Assembly: GCA_934234215.1 (NCBI GenBank)
Contig: CAKQHB010000015.1
Location: 1 to 64,000 of the forward strand
Source of the DNA: an uncultured Cuneatibacter sp.
GTDB lineage: Bacteria; Bacillota; Clostridia; Lachnospirales; Lachnospiraceae
Reading direction: 5' to 3'
DNA length: 64,000 nucleotides
Part shown: piece by piece, positions 8,137 to 16,667 of the stretch
How positions within the stretch are numbered: the stretch's first letter is position 1
Layout: each line of letters opens with the position of its first letter
Program-made: the position numbers and the translations under genes
Notes under the pieces: model-generated
What the model was told of the DNA's origin: nothing
Seen by the model: the letters and a program-made list of their open reading frames with translations, nothing else
Databases searched by the model: none

Positions 8137-9195
8137 TTACAGTCTTCTCGCCAGCATGTCCGGATTTGTGGCGCGGGCGAGCGCGGTTTCCCGGTCAATC
8201 CTTCCTGCTTTGTACAACTGCAGGAGGCTGGCGTCCATTGAGAACATTTCGCCGCCGGCAGGAGCGGAGTAGATCAGACCATCGACCTGATGGAGCTTGT
8301 TGTCGCGAATCAGGTTTTGGATCGCAGTGTTGACGGTCATCATCTCGAATGCCGGAATCAAAGCGCCGGATGTGGACGGGATGAGCTGCTGGGAAACAAC
8401 GGCTTTCAGAACCATCGACAGCTGTACTGCGATCTGGTGCTGCTGGGACGGTGGGAAGACGTCGATAATACGGTCGATGGACTTCGATGCGCCCAGTGTG
8501 TGCAGCGTTGAGATGACGAGATGTCCGGTCTCAGCGGCGGTCATAGCGACGTTGATCGTCTCGAAGTCACGCATTTCTCCGAGGAGGATGACATCAGGAC
8601 TCTGGCGCAGAGCGGCGCGAAGTGCGCCGACGTAGGATTCGGTGTCAGTGTTGATCTCGCGCTGACTGACGATACTCTTCTGATGCCGGTGCAGATATTC
8701 CAGCGGGTCTTCCAGTGTGATGATATGGTCCTCTCTGGTCTGATTGATCCGGTCAATCAGGCAGGCGAGTGTCGTCGATTTTCCGCTTCCGGCGGGACCT
8801 GTCACAAGGACGAGACCGTTTGTGTAATTACTCAGATTCATAACCGATTCCGGAATGCCGATCTCAGCCGGATTCGGAAGGTTGAAGGTGATGATTCGGA
8901 CAACGGCAGCGAGAGAGCCGCGCTGTTTATATGTGCTGACACGGAAACGGGACACCTGCTTGATCGCAAAGGAAAAGTCGTCATCGCCGGATGTAAGGAA
9001 TGGCTCAATGTTGCGGTTCCCGGCAAGCTCATAAATTTGACGAATCAGAGCTTCGGTGTCTTCGGGCTTTAGCTTGTCGCCATCGCCGTGAACGAGCTTG
9101 CCGTCCACTTTCCAGGAGCAGGGAAGTCCGGCAATGAGAAAGACATCGGAAGCGTGTGCGTTAGCAGCTCGTGTTAAAATCTCAGTAATGTTCAT
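8137..9195 (-). CDS. pilT: PilT-type hexameric ATPase of a type IV pilus-like system
   Basis: The 352-residue protein matches PilT in length and order: N-terminal PAS-like region, Walker A GPAGSGKST (residues 133-141), Asp box around TLEDPLEY, Walker B ILLGEMRD (203-210) and the His box TGHLVISTLHT (223-233). PilT hydrolyses ATP to depolymerise (retract) type IV pili. Here it is the only ATPase of the cluster; no PilB-type extension ATPase lies in the window. It may therefore power both directions, or another ATPase may be encoded elsewhere. The start MNITEIL at 9195 follows GGAG. Confidence 0.9.
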   Translation of the reverse strand: MNITEILTRAANAHASDVFLIAGLPCSWKVDGKLVHGDGDKLKPEDTEALIRQIYELAGNRNIEPFLTSGDDDFSFAIKQVSRFRVSTYKQRGSLAAVVRIITFNLPNPAEIGIPESVMNLSNYTNGLVLVTGPAGSGKSTTLACLIDRINQTREDHIITLEDPLEYLHRHQKSIVSQREINTDTESYVGALRAALRQSPDVILLGEMRDFETINVAMTAAETGHLVISTLHTLGASKSIDRIIDVFPPSQQHQIAVQLSMVLKAVVSQQLIPSTSGALIPAFEMMTVNTAIQNLIRDNKLHQVDGLIYSAPAGGEMFSMDASLLQLYKAGRIDRETALARATNPDMLARRL

Positions 9196-9199
9196 CGTG

Positions 9200-9670
9200 T
9201 TACTCCGTTTCTCCAAAAGGCATCAGATTCAGGGAATCATCTTCTTCCCAGTCATCCGTTTGTTCAAGTAAATAGGTCAAAATGCGGTAAGCATGCGGAT
9301 GTTCTTCGCTTGGATAGGTAATCTCCAGCTGAACGTGCAGCTGCTGACCGGATTCCAGCGGAAAATCTTTTGACAGCTTCCCTTCATCGTCAAGGGAATA
9401 CAAAGCGGCAGCCTGTTCCAGATAGTCCGCTTCGGAATCGGTCTGTTCATACAATTCTGAAAGAGAGGCATCCACTTCGGCAAGCCAGCGTTCGGCTTTG
9501 TCCGTCGCCTGGTAGTAGGCGGTGACGCGATCACGCAGCGTGGCGCTGAGTCGCTCATCTGCACTGGAGCTGGCGTAGGACAGCGCCGCGAAGGTGACGA
9601 GACACAGCAGCACAAAAACCATCAGAATCGAGGATGTTCCGATACTAAAAGAAATCGGTCGCTTTTTCAT
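9200..9670 (-). CDS. Single-pass membrane protein of the pilus-like cluster
   Basis: This 156-residue protein has a basic N-terminus, one hydrophobic helix (about residues 9-30) and a largely acidic, helical exterior domain (DERLSATLRDRVTAYYQATDKAERW). I do not recognise a named family. The layout resembles minor pilins or PilX/PulK-like components. The start at 9670 is chosen because GGAG lies six bases upstream, and longer in-frame starts lack such a site. It sits between a pilin-like gene and pilT in the same operon. Confidence 0.65.
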   Translation of the reverse strand: MKKRPISFSIGTSSILMVFVLLCLVTFAALSYASSSADERLSATLRDRVTAYYQATDKAERWLAEVDASLSELYEQTDSEADYLEQAAALYSLDDEGKLSKDFPLESGQQLHVQLEITYPSEEHPHAYRILTYLLEQTDDWEEDDSLNLMPFGETE

Positions 9671-9696
9671 GATAATCTCCATTTGGCGGCTTTTTT

Positions 9697-10206
9697 TCAC
9701 CCAAGCCTCCTTTCCGGATGGATCGTGACATCCAGAGAGAACAGCACCGTCTGATTCGTCTGCTTTGTGACGGTCAGATGGGCCGTGGAGAGGCCCTCCT
9801 CAGCAGTGACCGTGACGGAGAGCTGATAGACAACGGAGGCATCCGCAGGATCTGTCTCGTCGGAACAGGGATTCCAGTCCGCATCGTAGAGGAGCAGCAT
9901 TGTGGAAATGGAATCCACGGATTTAGAACCTTCCGTAGTGGAATCTACAGTTGTGCAAGTAATGTCAGTAAGGATCGCTTCGCCCGGAAAAAGCGTCGCC
10001 AAGGCTTCTAAGGTACCGTCTGTGCTGCGAAAAGCTTCGGCGGCAGATTGCGCATTGGTGATTGCATGATTCAGATCCCGGGTGTGAATACTCTGCAAAT
10101 GCGCTGCTGCGAATACGCGCGTACAGATGGCTGCGGTGATCGAGAAAAAGCAGATCGCCACGATGAGTTCTAATAAAAAGAGGGAAGAACGAGCATGCTG
10201 TCTCAT
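9697..10206 (-). CDS. Type IV pilin-like protein (minor pilin)
   Basis: The N-terminus, SLFLLELIVAICFFSI, looks like a class III/type IV prepilin: a short basic leader, a hydrophobic stretch and a glutamate five or so residues into it. The remaining 140 residues are an exterior domain with no motif I can name. It overlaps the preceding DUF4860-like gene by 4 bp. A prepilin peptidase (PilD) is not in this window, so processing would need one encoded elsewhere. Confidence 0.7.
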   Translation of the reverse strand: MRQHARSSLFLLELIVAICFFSITAAICTRVFAAAHLQSIHTRDLNHAITNAQSAAEAFRSTDGTLEALATLFPGEAILTDITCTTVDSTTEGSKSVDSISTMLLLYDADWNPCSDETDPADASVVYQLSVTVTAEEGLSTAHLTVTKQTNQTVLFSLDVTIHPERRLG

Positions 10207-10727
10207 GGCTGCACCTCACCTTCTTGGGAAATCCGGTTTTCGTCCGCACTGCAGCGCAGTGTTACATAGAGAGTGTGTGTGCCGGACTTTTCTTCCGTGA
10301 GTGTCAGGCGATACAGCGAGTCAGAAATCTGCTCGGCGGTAAATTCCTGAACGGGCAGGATCTGTTCTCCATATTCGGGAGAAATATCCTCAGAGGTGCG
10401 GGCAAGGTATTCACACAGATAGCCGTCCCACACATACAGATAGGTCGTGTAAGAAACGCTCTCATAGACGGCATCCAATGCGATACAGGGAGCGCCGTCT
10501 AACTCAGTGAGGTGGATGGTATCTGCCCGGTCATTGTGCCGGATTTTTTCAGTGAGATAAGATGTAGCGGTACGACTCTCGAAATTGGCGTCCAGATTGT
10601 TCGTGGCGGTGCGGTACACAGTGGCTCCGATGGCAACCGCCAGCATAGCGGAAGCAGCGAAAACACAGAACAAAGCCAGAATAAAAAAGACGTCAAACAT
10701 GTGAGCCGCGGGTTTACGGATTTTCAT
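10203..10727 (-). CDS. DUF4860-like pilus-associated protein
   Basis: This 174-residue protein has a hydrophobic N-terminal helix (HMFDVFFILALFCVFAASAM) and an exterior domain rich in beta-type residues. I believe it belongs to the DUF4860 group often found beside PilC/PilT genes in Clostridia, but this is from memory of the pattern. The start at 10727 follows GGAGGG. It overlaps both neighbours (14 bp upstream, 4 bp downstream), which shows it is part of the coupled operon. Confidence 0.65.
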   Translation of the reverse strand: MKIRKPAAHMFDVFFILALFCVFAASAMLAVAIGATVYRTATNNLDANFESRTATSYLTEKIRHNDRADTIHLTELDGAPCIALDAVYESVSYTTYLYVWDGYLCEYLARTSEDISPEYGEQILPVQEFTAEQISDSLYRLTLTEEKSGTHTLYVTLRCSADENRISQEGEVQP

Positions 10728-11061
10728 GAGCACCCTCCAATGGCAGGATGACAACGTCCGGGCGGATATTGGCAGCTACCGGCTGATAGTTCACATAGTA
10801 AGCAGTTTCATCATAAGTAATTCCATAATGATCCTTTAAATATTGCAGGCTCGGCGGATAACGCCCTTCGATGGCGTAGCAATGCACGATACTGCGCTCA
10901 ATCGCCGTCTCAAGGCTGCGCTTTGTCTCGGCGGAAGTAGAACGCGCAATGCCGGACATACCCTGAACAAAAAAGAACATAATCAGAACAAAAATACAGA
11001 CGGGAAGCAGCATCGCCAATACGCGGTCGCGGGAGCTGTGTTTTCTGGAAAAACGATTCAT
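10714..11061 (-). CDS. Small pilin-like protein
   Basis: The 115-residue protein has a basic N-terminus, a hydrophobic helix (VLAMLLPVCIFVLIMFFFVQ) and a short domain with the pattern CYAIEGRYPPSLQYLKDHYGI, typical of type IV pilins and pseudopilins where a tyrosine/glycine-rich turn follows the long helix. It could be the major subunit of the apparatus, because the other pilin-like proteins are larger. It lies between pilC (27-bp gap) and the DUF4860-like gene. Confidence 0.65.
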   Translation of the reverse strand: MNRFSRKHSSRDRVLAMLLPVCIFVLIMFFFVQGMSGIARSTSAETKRSLETAIERSIVHCYAIEGRYPPSLQYLKDHYGITYDETAYYVNYQPVAANIRPDVVILPLEGAHENP

Positions 11062-11088
11062 AAAGCATCTTCCTCCATTCGAGATGAA

Positions 11089-12123
11089 TTATCCGATGTT
11101 GGACATGATACCAAGCAGCGGCAGCATGACAGACAGCAAAATCAATCCAACGATCACAGACAGGATTGCCACAAGCGCCGGTTCAAGAATGCTGAGAGCG
11201 CGGCTCATAGAAGCGTTGATTTCATCTTCATAAGAAGCGGAAATGCGTTCCATCAGATCGTCCAGAGCACCGGTTTTGTAACCGATGGATGCCATGCGGG
11301 TGTAGACTGTGGAGAAAATATTGGACTTTGCCAGCGCCTTTGAAAAATCTTCGCCCTCTAACATCGCGTCTTTGCAGGCGAGGATTTCTTTTTTGACTTC
11401 GGGATGCTCCACCAGTTCTGCGGTCATATCAAGACTTTCGATGGTATCCAGACCGCTGGAAAGCGTCAGAGACATGCCGGCGGCAAATTTGCTGACGGCC
11501 ATCTTACGGGAAATTCCGCGGGTCAATGCCATTTTTGACAGGAGCTTTGAGCGAAGGCGAATGCCAGTGGGAACAAACTCAAAGAAGCACAGCGCAGCCG
11601 CCAGCAGGATCAGCAAAACAATAAAAAGAAAAGAATAGCGGCTGATAGCAGTTCCAATATTCATGAGCGCCATGGATAATCCACTCATCTCCGTACCCAG
11701 CTGCACAAAGACCTGATGGAACATGGGCAGCACCTTGATAATGAGAATGAGGATCACGATGGTCATCATACCCAGCATAATCAGAGGATATGTCACGGCG
11801 CTGCGAATACTGGTGCGCAGATCTTCCTCCCGCTGATAATATGCAGCGAGGGAGCGGGATACTTTTTCGAGGTGTCCGGTCTGCTCACCGATGCGGACAA
11901 GCGCAACAGCGTATTTCGGAAAGACCTCGGAATCTGCCAGAGCGTCATAGAGATTGCCGGTTTCCTGCATCCTTGCTTCGAGCCCGGCGAGGATCTTGCT
12001 GCCTTCCTGTGTTGCGGCATCTTCCTGCATGATAGACAGCCCCTCCAGTGCGGAAATGCCGGAGTGCAGGATCATCGCCATCTGGTCAAAAAAGGTTGCC
12101 AGTTCTGTGTTTGTTAAAACCAT
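11089..12123 (-). CDS. pilC: PilC/GspF-type inner membrane platform protein
   Basis: The 344-residue protein has the duplicated T2SSF domain: one copy near residues 5-125 (FFDQMAMILHSGISALEGL) and one near 205-330 (KFAAGMSLTLSSGLDTIESL), each followed by hydrophobic segments, and a final helix LLSVMLPLLGIMSNIG. This is the platform that links the ATPase to pilin assembly in type IV pili and type II secretion. It follows the lipoprotein gene by 21 bp within the same minus-strand operon. Confidence 0.88.
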   Translation of the reverse strand: MVLTNTELATFFDQMAMILHSGISALEGLSIMQEDAATQEGSKILAGLEARMQETGNLYDALADSEVFPKYAVALVRIGEQTGHLEKVSRSLAAYYQREEDLRTSIRSAVTYPLIMLGMMTIVILILIIKVLPMFHQVFVQLGTEMSGLSMALMNIGTAISRYSFLFIVLLILLAAALCFFEFVPTGIRLRSKLLSKMALTRGISRKMAVSKFAAGMSLTLSSGLDTIESLDMTAELVEHPEVKKEILACKDAMLEGEDFSKALAKSNIFSTVYTRMASIGYKTGALDDLMERISASYEDEINASMSRALSILEPALVAILSVIVGLILLSVMLPLLGIMSNIG

Positions 12124-12144
12124 AATGCTTCCTCCTGAAAGAAG

Positions 12145-13137
12145 TCAGTAAACATATTGCATTTCGTAATTGGAACCGTCTCCGATGTAAGAGCGGATGC
12201 GGTCTTCGCCGCTGTTGTTTGCGCCAAGCGTCGGGTCGATCAGCTCCCAATCGTGTCCGTCAAATTCGATAATGCCGTTGAGCCAGCCGACATCTGTGAT
12301 ATAAACACTGACCCAGGCGTGATAGGCAGTGCCGGAGTAGCCAATCTCCAGTCGCGTCGGAATGCGCTGTGTGCGCAGCATCGTTGCCATCAGAGCCGCG
12401 TAATCAAAACAAATGCCTTTTCCTGTGGCAAGGGTCTCATCCGGAACCGGCAGATAGCCGGACTTTACGGTGTCCGCCTTTTCCTGATCGTAAGTAATAT
12501 TTTTAATAATGTAGTTATAGACATTTGTGACAACGTCCAGATCCGTATTGGCAGGAAGCGCCAATTCCTGTCCTTTTGCGACGGCTGCATCGCCCGGTGA
12601 AAAATTTACATACTGATTGGGATACAGATAGGGCGAAAATTCATCGGCAAGAGTGACGTCGATGGAAGTCGTATAAGCGGTGGAATATTGTGTATCCTGC
12701 ACATGCTCAAATACTTTGACTATATAGGAGCCATCGCCTCCGGTCAGGGGAAATGTCTCGAAGGAGCCGGGATCGTGGAGTGTGTAAGTGTACACCGTAC
12801 CGCCCGGTGTCGTGATCTGCATTTTTACTTTTTCATTTGTGCCGACATAATCGACCTGAATGTAGCCGTCCTGCGAGTAGGAATCGTTGATCTGCACGAG
12901 GTCATTGCCATACGTCGCGGATGCGTCCATCTGTGGGACGAGCGCCTGCGGTGTGGAATCCCTCGTGCCGACAGTCGGCGCTGATTCCGCAGTGGGATCA
13001 GCGCCCGCAGGAGGTGAGGCTTGCGCAGCTGGCTTCGCAGAGCTGCCGCCGCATCCGGTGAGCAATAGGGCTGTCAGCAAAATAGCTGTGCCGCGCCTGC
13101 AGGACGCCGGGAAAAAAAGAGGTGTTTTTTTCATCAT
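12145..13137 (-). CDS. Transglutaminase-like lipoprotein
   Basis: The 330-residue protein has a lipobox (LLLTGCGG) for lipid attachment. Its C-terminal half is a transglutaminase-like cysteine protease fold: the catalytic cysteine in GKGICFDYAALMATML, the histidine in GTAYHAWVSVY and the aspartate in WELIDPT. Such domains can be peptidases or crosslinking enzymes. It sits between the putative anti-sigma gene and pilC in the same operon, so a role in processing or crosslinking surface or pilus proteins is plausible but not shown. Confidence 0.8.
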   Translation of the reverse strand: MMKKTPLFFPASCRRGTAILLTALLLTGCGGSSAKPAAQASPPAGADPTAESAPTVGTRDSTPQALVPQMDASATYGNDLVQINDSYSQDGYIQVDYVGTNEKVKMQITTPGGTVYTYTLHDPGSFETFPLTGGDGSYIVKVFEHVQDTQYSTAYTTSIDVTLADEFSPYLYPNQYVNFSPGDAAVAKGQELALPANTDLDVVTNVYNYIIKNITYDQEKADTVKSGYLPVPDETLATGKGICFDYAALMATMLRTQRIPTRLEIGYSGTAYHAWVSVYITDVGWLNGIIEFDGHDWELIDPTLGANNSGEDRIRSYIGDGSNYEMQYVY

Positions 13138-13148
13138 AAAAAATATCC

Positions 13149-13883
13149 TTAGTGTTCCGGGTCGAGAATGCCGGTGACGGTAGAACCCAGAACGTCAGTA
13201 ATAACGAGCGTGACGCTCTTTTCCGGTGCGTCAAATGCTATCTGCTGCGCATCCGTGTCGATCACAGCAGGATCAATGCGAGTGCCGTCAAACGTCAGCA
13301 AATAGCAGTTGTCGTAGTCAATGTCAAAAGATCCGGACTTCAGCTGAAAATAGACGTAAGAGCCGTCGGTCCAATGATCGGTAACGGAAGGCTTTTGGTG
13401 CAGCGGACGTACCTCGCAGGAAATGGACTCCGTGCGGGGATTCAGCGCATGGGCGGAGATCGTCAGCTTGCCTTCGTCCAGGATCGTGACCTGGTACTGG
13501 TGCGCACCGATACGCAGACAGGGGACGGAGGTACCGTCAATATCAGCGGTAACGTGCAATCCCGGTAGGACAGAATACGCCGAAAAAGTAGCGATCGTTT
13601 GATTCTTCGATGCGGTGATGACCGGATCGGATACTGCAGGTGTCAGAAAGAAAAACGGCAGGACTAACAGCAGTACGATGGAGCTGATCGAGAGAATCCG
13701 CAGCCAGTGCGAGGCTCGCATCGCAAAGGTTGTGCGCCGGTTCAATTCTTCTATTGCGTATGGATTTGGCGCAAGGTGACAGGAGCGCAGCACCTGATCT
13801 AACGTAAACTGGGCCTGTTCATTCGTCATACCAAGATCGGTGTTTATGTTTAGTTCGGGAATCTGTGATTTGGAGTCTTGCAT
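13149..13883 (-). CDS. Putative membrane anti-sigma factor
   Basis: The 244-residue protein has a cytoplasmic N-terminal part of about 65 residues, one transmembrane helix (ILSISSIVLLLVLPFFFLT) and a long exterior beta-rich domain. It starts inside the last codons of the ECF sigma gene (34-bp overlap), an arrangement typical for sigma/anti-sigma pairs. There is no recognisable zinc-binding ZAS motif, so the assignment rests on topology and position. The exterior domain might sense envelope or pilus status. Confidence 0.6.
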   Translation of the reverse strand: MQDSKSQIPELNINTDLGMTNEQAQFTLDQVLRSCHLAPNPYAIEELNRRTTFAMRASHWLRILSISSIVLLLVLPFFFLTPAVSDPVITASKNQTIATFSAYSVLPGLHVTADIDGTSVPCLRIGAHQYQVTILDEGKLTISAHALNPRTESISCEVRPLHQKPSVTDHWTDGSYVYFQLKSGSFDIDYDNCYLLTFDGTRIDPAVIDTDAQQIAFDAPEKSVTLVITDVLGSTVTGILDPEH

Positions 13884-14452
13884 GACCATGATCCTCCCTT
13901 CTCAAGATGTTTTCGCAGCATATTTTTGCCGTTGAGAATATAGCGCTTTGCGGTGCTCAGGGAGCAATCCATCGAAGCAGCGACTTCCGCAAGGGGCATC
14001 TGCTTCAGATAACGAAGATTGATTGCCTGCTTCTCCTTTTCCGGAAGGAGATCCAATCCGGAGAAAAGATCTTCTTCTTCGCTGTGTTTGACGGCAACGG
14101 TCTCTGGATTTGCCTCCGGCGCGCCGTCGATTAAATTCATCCAGATCGTTTCGTCCTGAAACTCTTCCAGCGATTTTTTCTTCTTTGTCAGCATCGTGGA
14201 ACAAACACGGAAGTTGATCGCGTGCAGCCACGGAATAAATACCTTCGCTTCCTGCAGGCGGTCAATATTTTTATATGCCCGAATATAAGTCTCTTGCAGC
14301 GCATCCTGCGCAAGATCTCGATCCTTGAGGAAACTGCATGCAAATCGGTATTCTTTTTGGTAAGTGAGAGAGTAAAGTTCAGCAAAAGCGGAACTGTCGT
14401 TGCTCCGAACCCGGTGAACCAGGCTTGCGAGATAGACATAGTCGAGCTGCAT
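13850..14452 (-). CDS. ECF-type RNA polymerase sigma factor
   Basis: The 200-residue protein has region 2 (SLTYQKEYRFACSFLKDRDLAQDALQETYIRAY) and region 4 with its helix-turn-helix (LPEKEKQAINLRYLKQMPLAEVAASMDCSLSTAKRYILNGKN). These are the two domains of extracytoplasmic-function sigma factors. It is the first gene of the pilus-like operon and overlaps the putative anti-sigma gene, so it probably drives expression of the apparatus in response to an envelope signal. Confidence 0.88.
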   Translation of the reverse strand: MQLDYVYLASLVHRVRSNDSSAFAELYSLTYQKEYRFACSFLKDRDLAQDALQETYIRAYKNIDRLQEAKVFIPWLHAINFRVCSTMLTKKKKSLEEFQDETIWMNLIDGAPEANPETVAVKHSEEEDLFSGLDLLPEKEKQAINLRYLKQMPLAEVAASMDCSLSTAKRYILNGKNMLRKHLEKGGSWSCKTPNHRFPN

Positions 14453-14549
14453 GAGTCCCCTCCTCTCTTTTGGGTAAATTCAGACCTGCGGTCTGTCCCT
14501 TTCGTAAAAATAAATCATTTGGATCTGCAAAGCAGTCGTAAAAAAAGAA

Positions 14550-15239
14550 TCAGACGGTCTCTTCCAGATGCTGATAAGCGTAGTGCATCAGGTTGCTGAC
14601 CGCATAAAAATGGTGTTCCCGATTGTCAATAATGCAGGAAGAATACAGAATGATTTTGTCTGCGTTGCTGTCGTTAAAGCTCAGAACCCGGTGTTTTAAC
14701 TCGGAAAGGAAAATCAAAAGTTCTTCTTTGGTGACCTCAGGGAAAATCAGACCGAACGTAGAAGATGAATTGCGCACAACCGTACCATACGTCTGTCCAA
14801 TTTGGGATAAGATCTTTGCAAAGTGCAGGAGAAGTGCATCTCCGGCCTCATAGCCGTCCGTCTCATTCGTATCCTGCAAATTATCCAATCGAAGCAGCAC
14901 GAAGCCAATGTGGTCAAACGTATCGTCCTCCAGCGCCTGCTTCAAAAAAAGATCGCAGCTCGCCCGATTTGGCAGTCCGGTCAACTCATCACGATATGTC
15001 ATCGTCTCCAATCCGGCATACTCCGCCGTCATGTTGCGCAGCAGCCGTGCATCCACAAGAATATAAATAAAAGAAAGCAAACTCAGCAGCCAGACAAGCA
15101 GGCTGAGAATCAAAATAGCAGGCTGTGATAAAAGTCCCTGTGAGATCACTCCGGAGAGAAAAAGATACGACATCGAACCGGCAGCAGCAATCACAGAAAC
15201 AAGCAGCTGGATCACTTTAAATCGCTGAAAATTACGCAT
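14550..15239 (-). CDS. Membrane protein with degenerate GGDEF domain
   Basis: The 229-residue protein has two transmembrane helices (about residues 9-33 and 38-60) and a cytoplasmic GGDEF-type domain starting at YRDELTGLPNRASCDLFL. The active-site GGDEF motif is replaced by NSSSTFG, so diguanylate cyclase activity is unlikely. Such degenerate domains often act as c-di-GMP or nucleotide sensors, or have other uses. It lies just upstream of the sigma factor gene on the same strand, separated by about 100 bp, and could share a role in surface-structure control. The start at 15239 follows GGAGG. Confidence 0.8.
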   Translation of the reverse strand: MRNFQRFKVIQLLVSVIAAAGSMSYLFLSGVISQGLLSQPAILILSLLVWLLSLLSFIYILVDARLLRNMTAEYAGLETMTYRDELTGLPNRASCDLFLKQALEDDTFDHIGFVLLRLDNLQDTNETDGYEAGDALLLHFAKILSQIGQTYGTVVRNSSSTFGLIFPEVTKEELLIFLSELKHRVLSFNDSNADKIILYSSCIIDNREHHFYAVSNLMHYAYQHLEETV

Positions 15240-15365
15240 AAAGACCTCCATTCCGGAGCAGAGAAAGCTCCGAACAAAACGGATTGTTGTATAGCTTCAT
15301 TATAAAGGAAAAGGGGGAGAATTACAAGATAACGTCCTGTATGCTTTTTTAGTTACGGTACAAAT

Positions 15366-15400
15366 AGAAAAAAGAGGAGTCGAATTACGCCGACTCCCCC
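15366..15400 (-). terminator. Intrinsic terminator after the KDG kinase gene
   Basis: On the minus strand a GGAGTCG/CGACTCC stem with an 8-nt loop is followed by TCTTTTTT. It lies 34 bp past the stop of the sugar kinase gene. Confidence 0.8.
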
Positions 15401-15433
15401 AAGGATGCATCCTCAAATACATATCTTAGCATC

Positions 15434-16468
15434 TTATCTCTTAATATCGTAGTTCATATTCATCAGATTCTGGATGGTCTTTACGTCATCCGTAATGTTT
15501 GCGTCGCCATGGATAGTGTGCTTGATAACGCTGCTTGCAACTGCGAAGTTTATGATATCCATCGGGCGATAGTCGTGCATCATTGCGTAGATCAGACCAC
15601 TGGCAAATGCGTCACCGCCTCCGACACGATCCAGAATGGTGAAGGTATAGGAACGGCTTTCGAAGGTATGTCCCTGATACCACATGAATGCCTTCAGGCT
15701 GTTCTCACTGCCGCTGTGAGCGTAACGAACATGACGCGCGATGCACTTCAGATTCGGATACTGCTCGATAAAACGCTGGAAAATGTCATCCTGCTGCTCA
15801 TAGCTGGGCTGAAGAGGGATGCTGTCTTTGTAATCATGCCCATCGGGAGCGTACAGATGATACGGTTCGATACCGAACAGAACATCTACATAAGGAAGAC
15901 ACTTGGTACAATAGTCACGAGCCTCCTCCCAGGACCACATTGAACTGCGGAAGTTACCATCAAAGCTGACAGTGATGTCCATCTCCTTTGCGGTTTTGAG
16001 CATGTTCAGGATCAGTTCCTGACAGTTCGGACCGATCGCCGGAGTGATGCCGGATAAGTGCAGCCAGTCATAGCCGTCGAGAAGCTGCTCCAGATCGATC
16101 TTAGAATAATCATACTCTGCCATCGCACTGTGCTTGCGGTCGTAGGTTACCTTGCTGGCACGGATGCCATAACCAGTCTCCAGATAATAAGTACCGAGAC
16201 GGTGCGTCGGAGCCTCTTCCTTCGTAGCAAGGATCACCGGCGTACAGTGTACGTCATTTCCGCGGAGCATGCGAATCGCGCTCTTGCCAAGGCTGTTGTT
16301 CGGAACAACCGAAAAGAAGGTGCTGTCCACGCCCAGATTTGCAAGGCTGAGGGCAATATTCGCTTCGCTGCCACCGTAGTTGACTTCGAATGTATTTGCA
16401 ACCCGGATTTTCTCATAGTTCGGGGGAGTCAGACGCAACATAATCTCGCCTGCAGTAATAAATTTCAT
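15434..16468 (-). CDS. kdgK: PfkB-family sugar kinase, probable 2-keto-3-deoxygluconate kinase
   Basis: The 344-residue protein is a PfkB/ribokinase-fold kinase: an N-terminal NYGGSEANIALSLANLG motif and the C-terminal anion-hole and catalytic base motif DRVGGGDAFASGLIYA. The first residues MKFITAGEIMLRLTPP and the overall pattern match Firmicutes 2-dehydro-3-deoxygluconokinases, which phosphorylate KDG in hexuronate and pectin breakdown. It is a single gene here with its own terminator, so the expected partner aldolase (KdgA) is elsewhere. A GH28 pectinase-type gene lies 23 kb away on the same strand, a loose functional link only. Confidence 0.8.
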   Translation of the reverse strand: MKFITAGEIMLRLTPPNYEKIRVANTFEVNYGGSEANIALSLANLGVDSTFFSVVPNNSLGKSAIRMLRGNDVHCTPVILATKEEAPTHRLGTYYLETGYGIRASKVTYDRKHSAMAEYDYSKIDLEQLLDGYDWLHLSGITPAIGPNCQELILNMLKTAKEMDITVSFDGNFRSSMWSWEEARDYCTKCLPYVDVLFGIEPYHLYAPDGHDYKDSIPLQPSYEQQDDIFQRFIEQYPNLKCIARHVRYAHSGSENSLKAFMWYQGHTFESRSYTFTILDRVGGGDAFASGLIYAMMHDYRPMDIINFAVASSVIKHTIHGDANITDDVKTIQNLMNMNYDIKR

Positions 16469-16667
16469 AGGAATACCTCCTGTATGCGTAACGTAATTCT
16501 ATTGTAAAATGCAGGGAGAACACTGTCAACCCGCATTTCCGGATAAAAAATCAGAACAGCCGACTCTTTTCACAGAAAATTCAGAAAATCGAAGAAAAAA
16601 TTTACAACCATATACCATCGCAGCGTGTTATACTGAGGGAAGAAATGAGCAGAAAGGAATCTGTACC

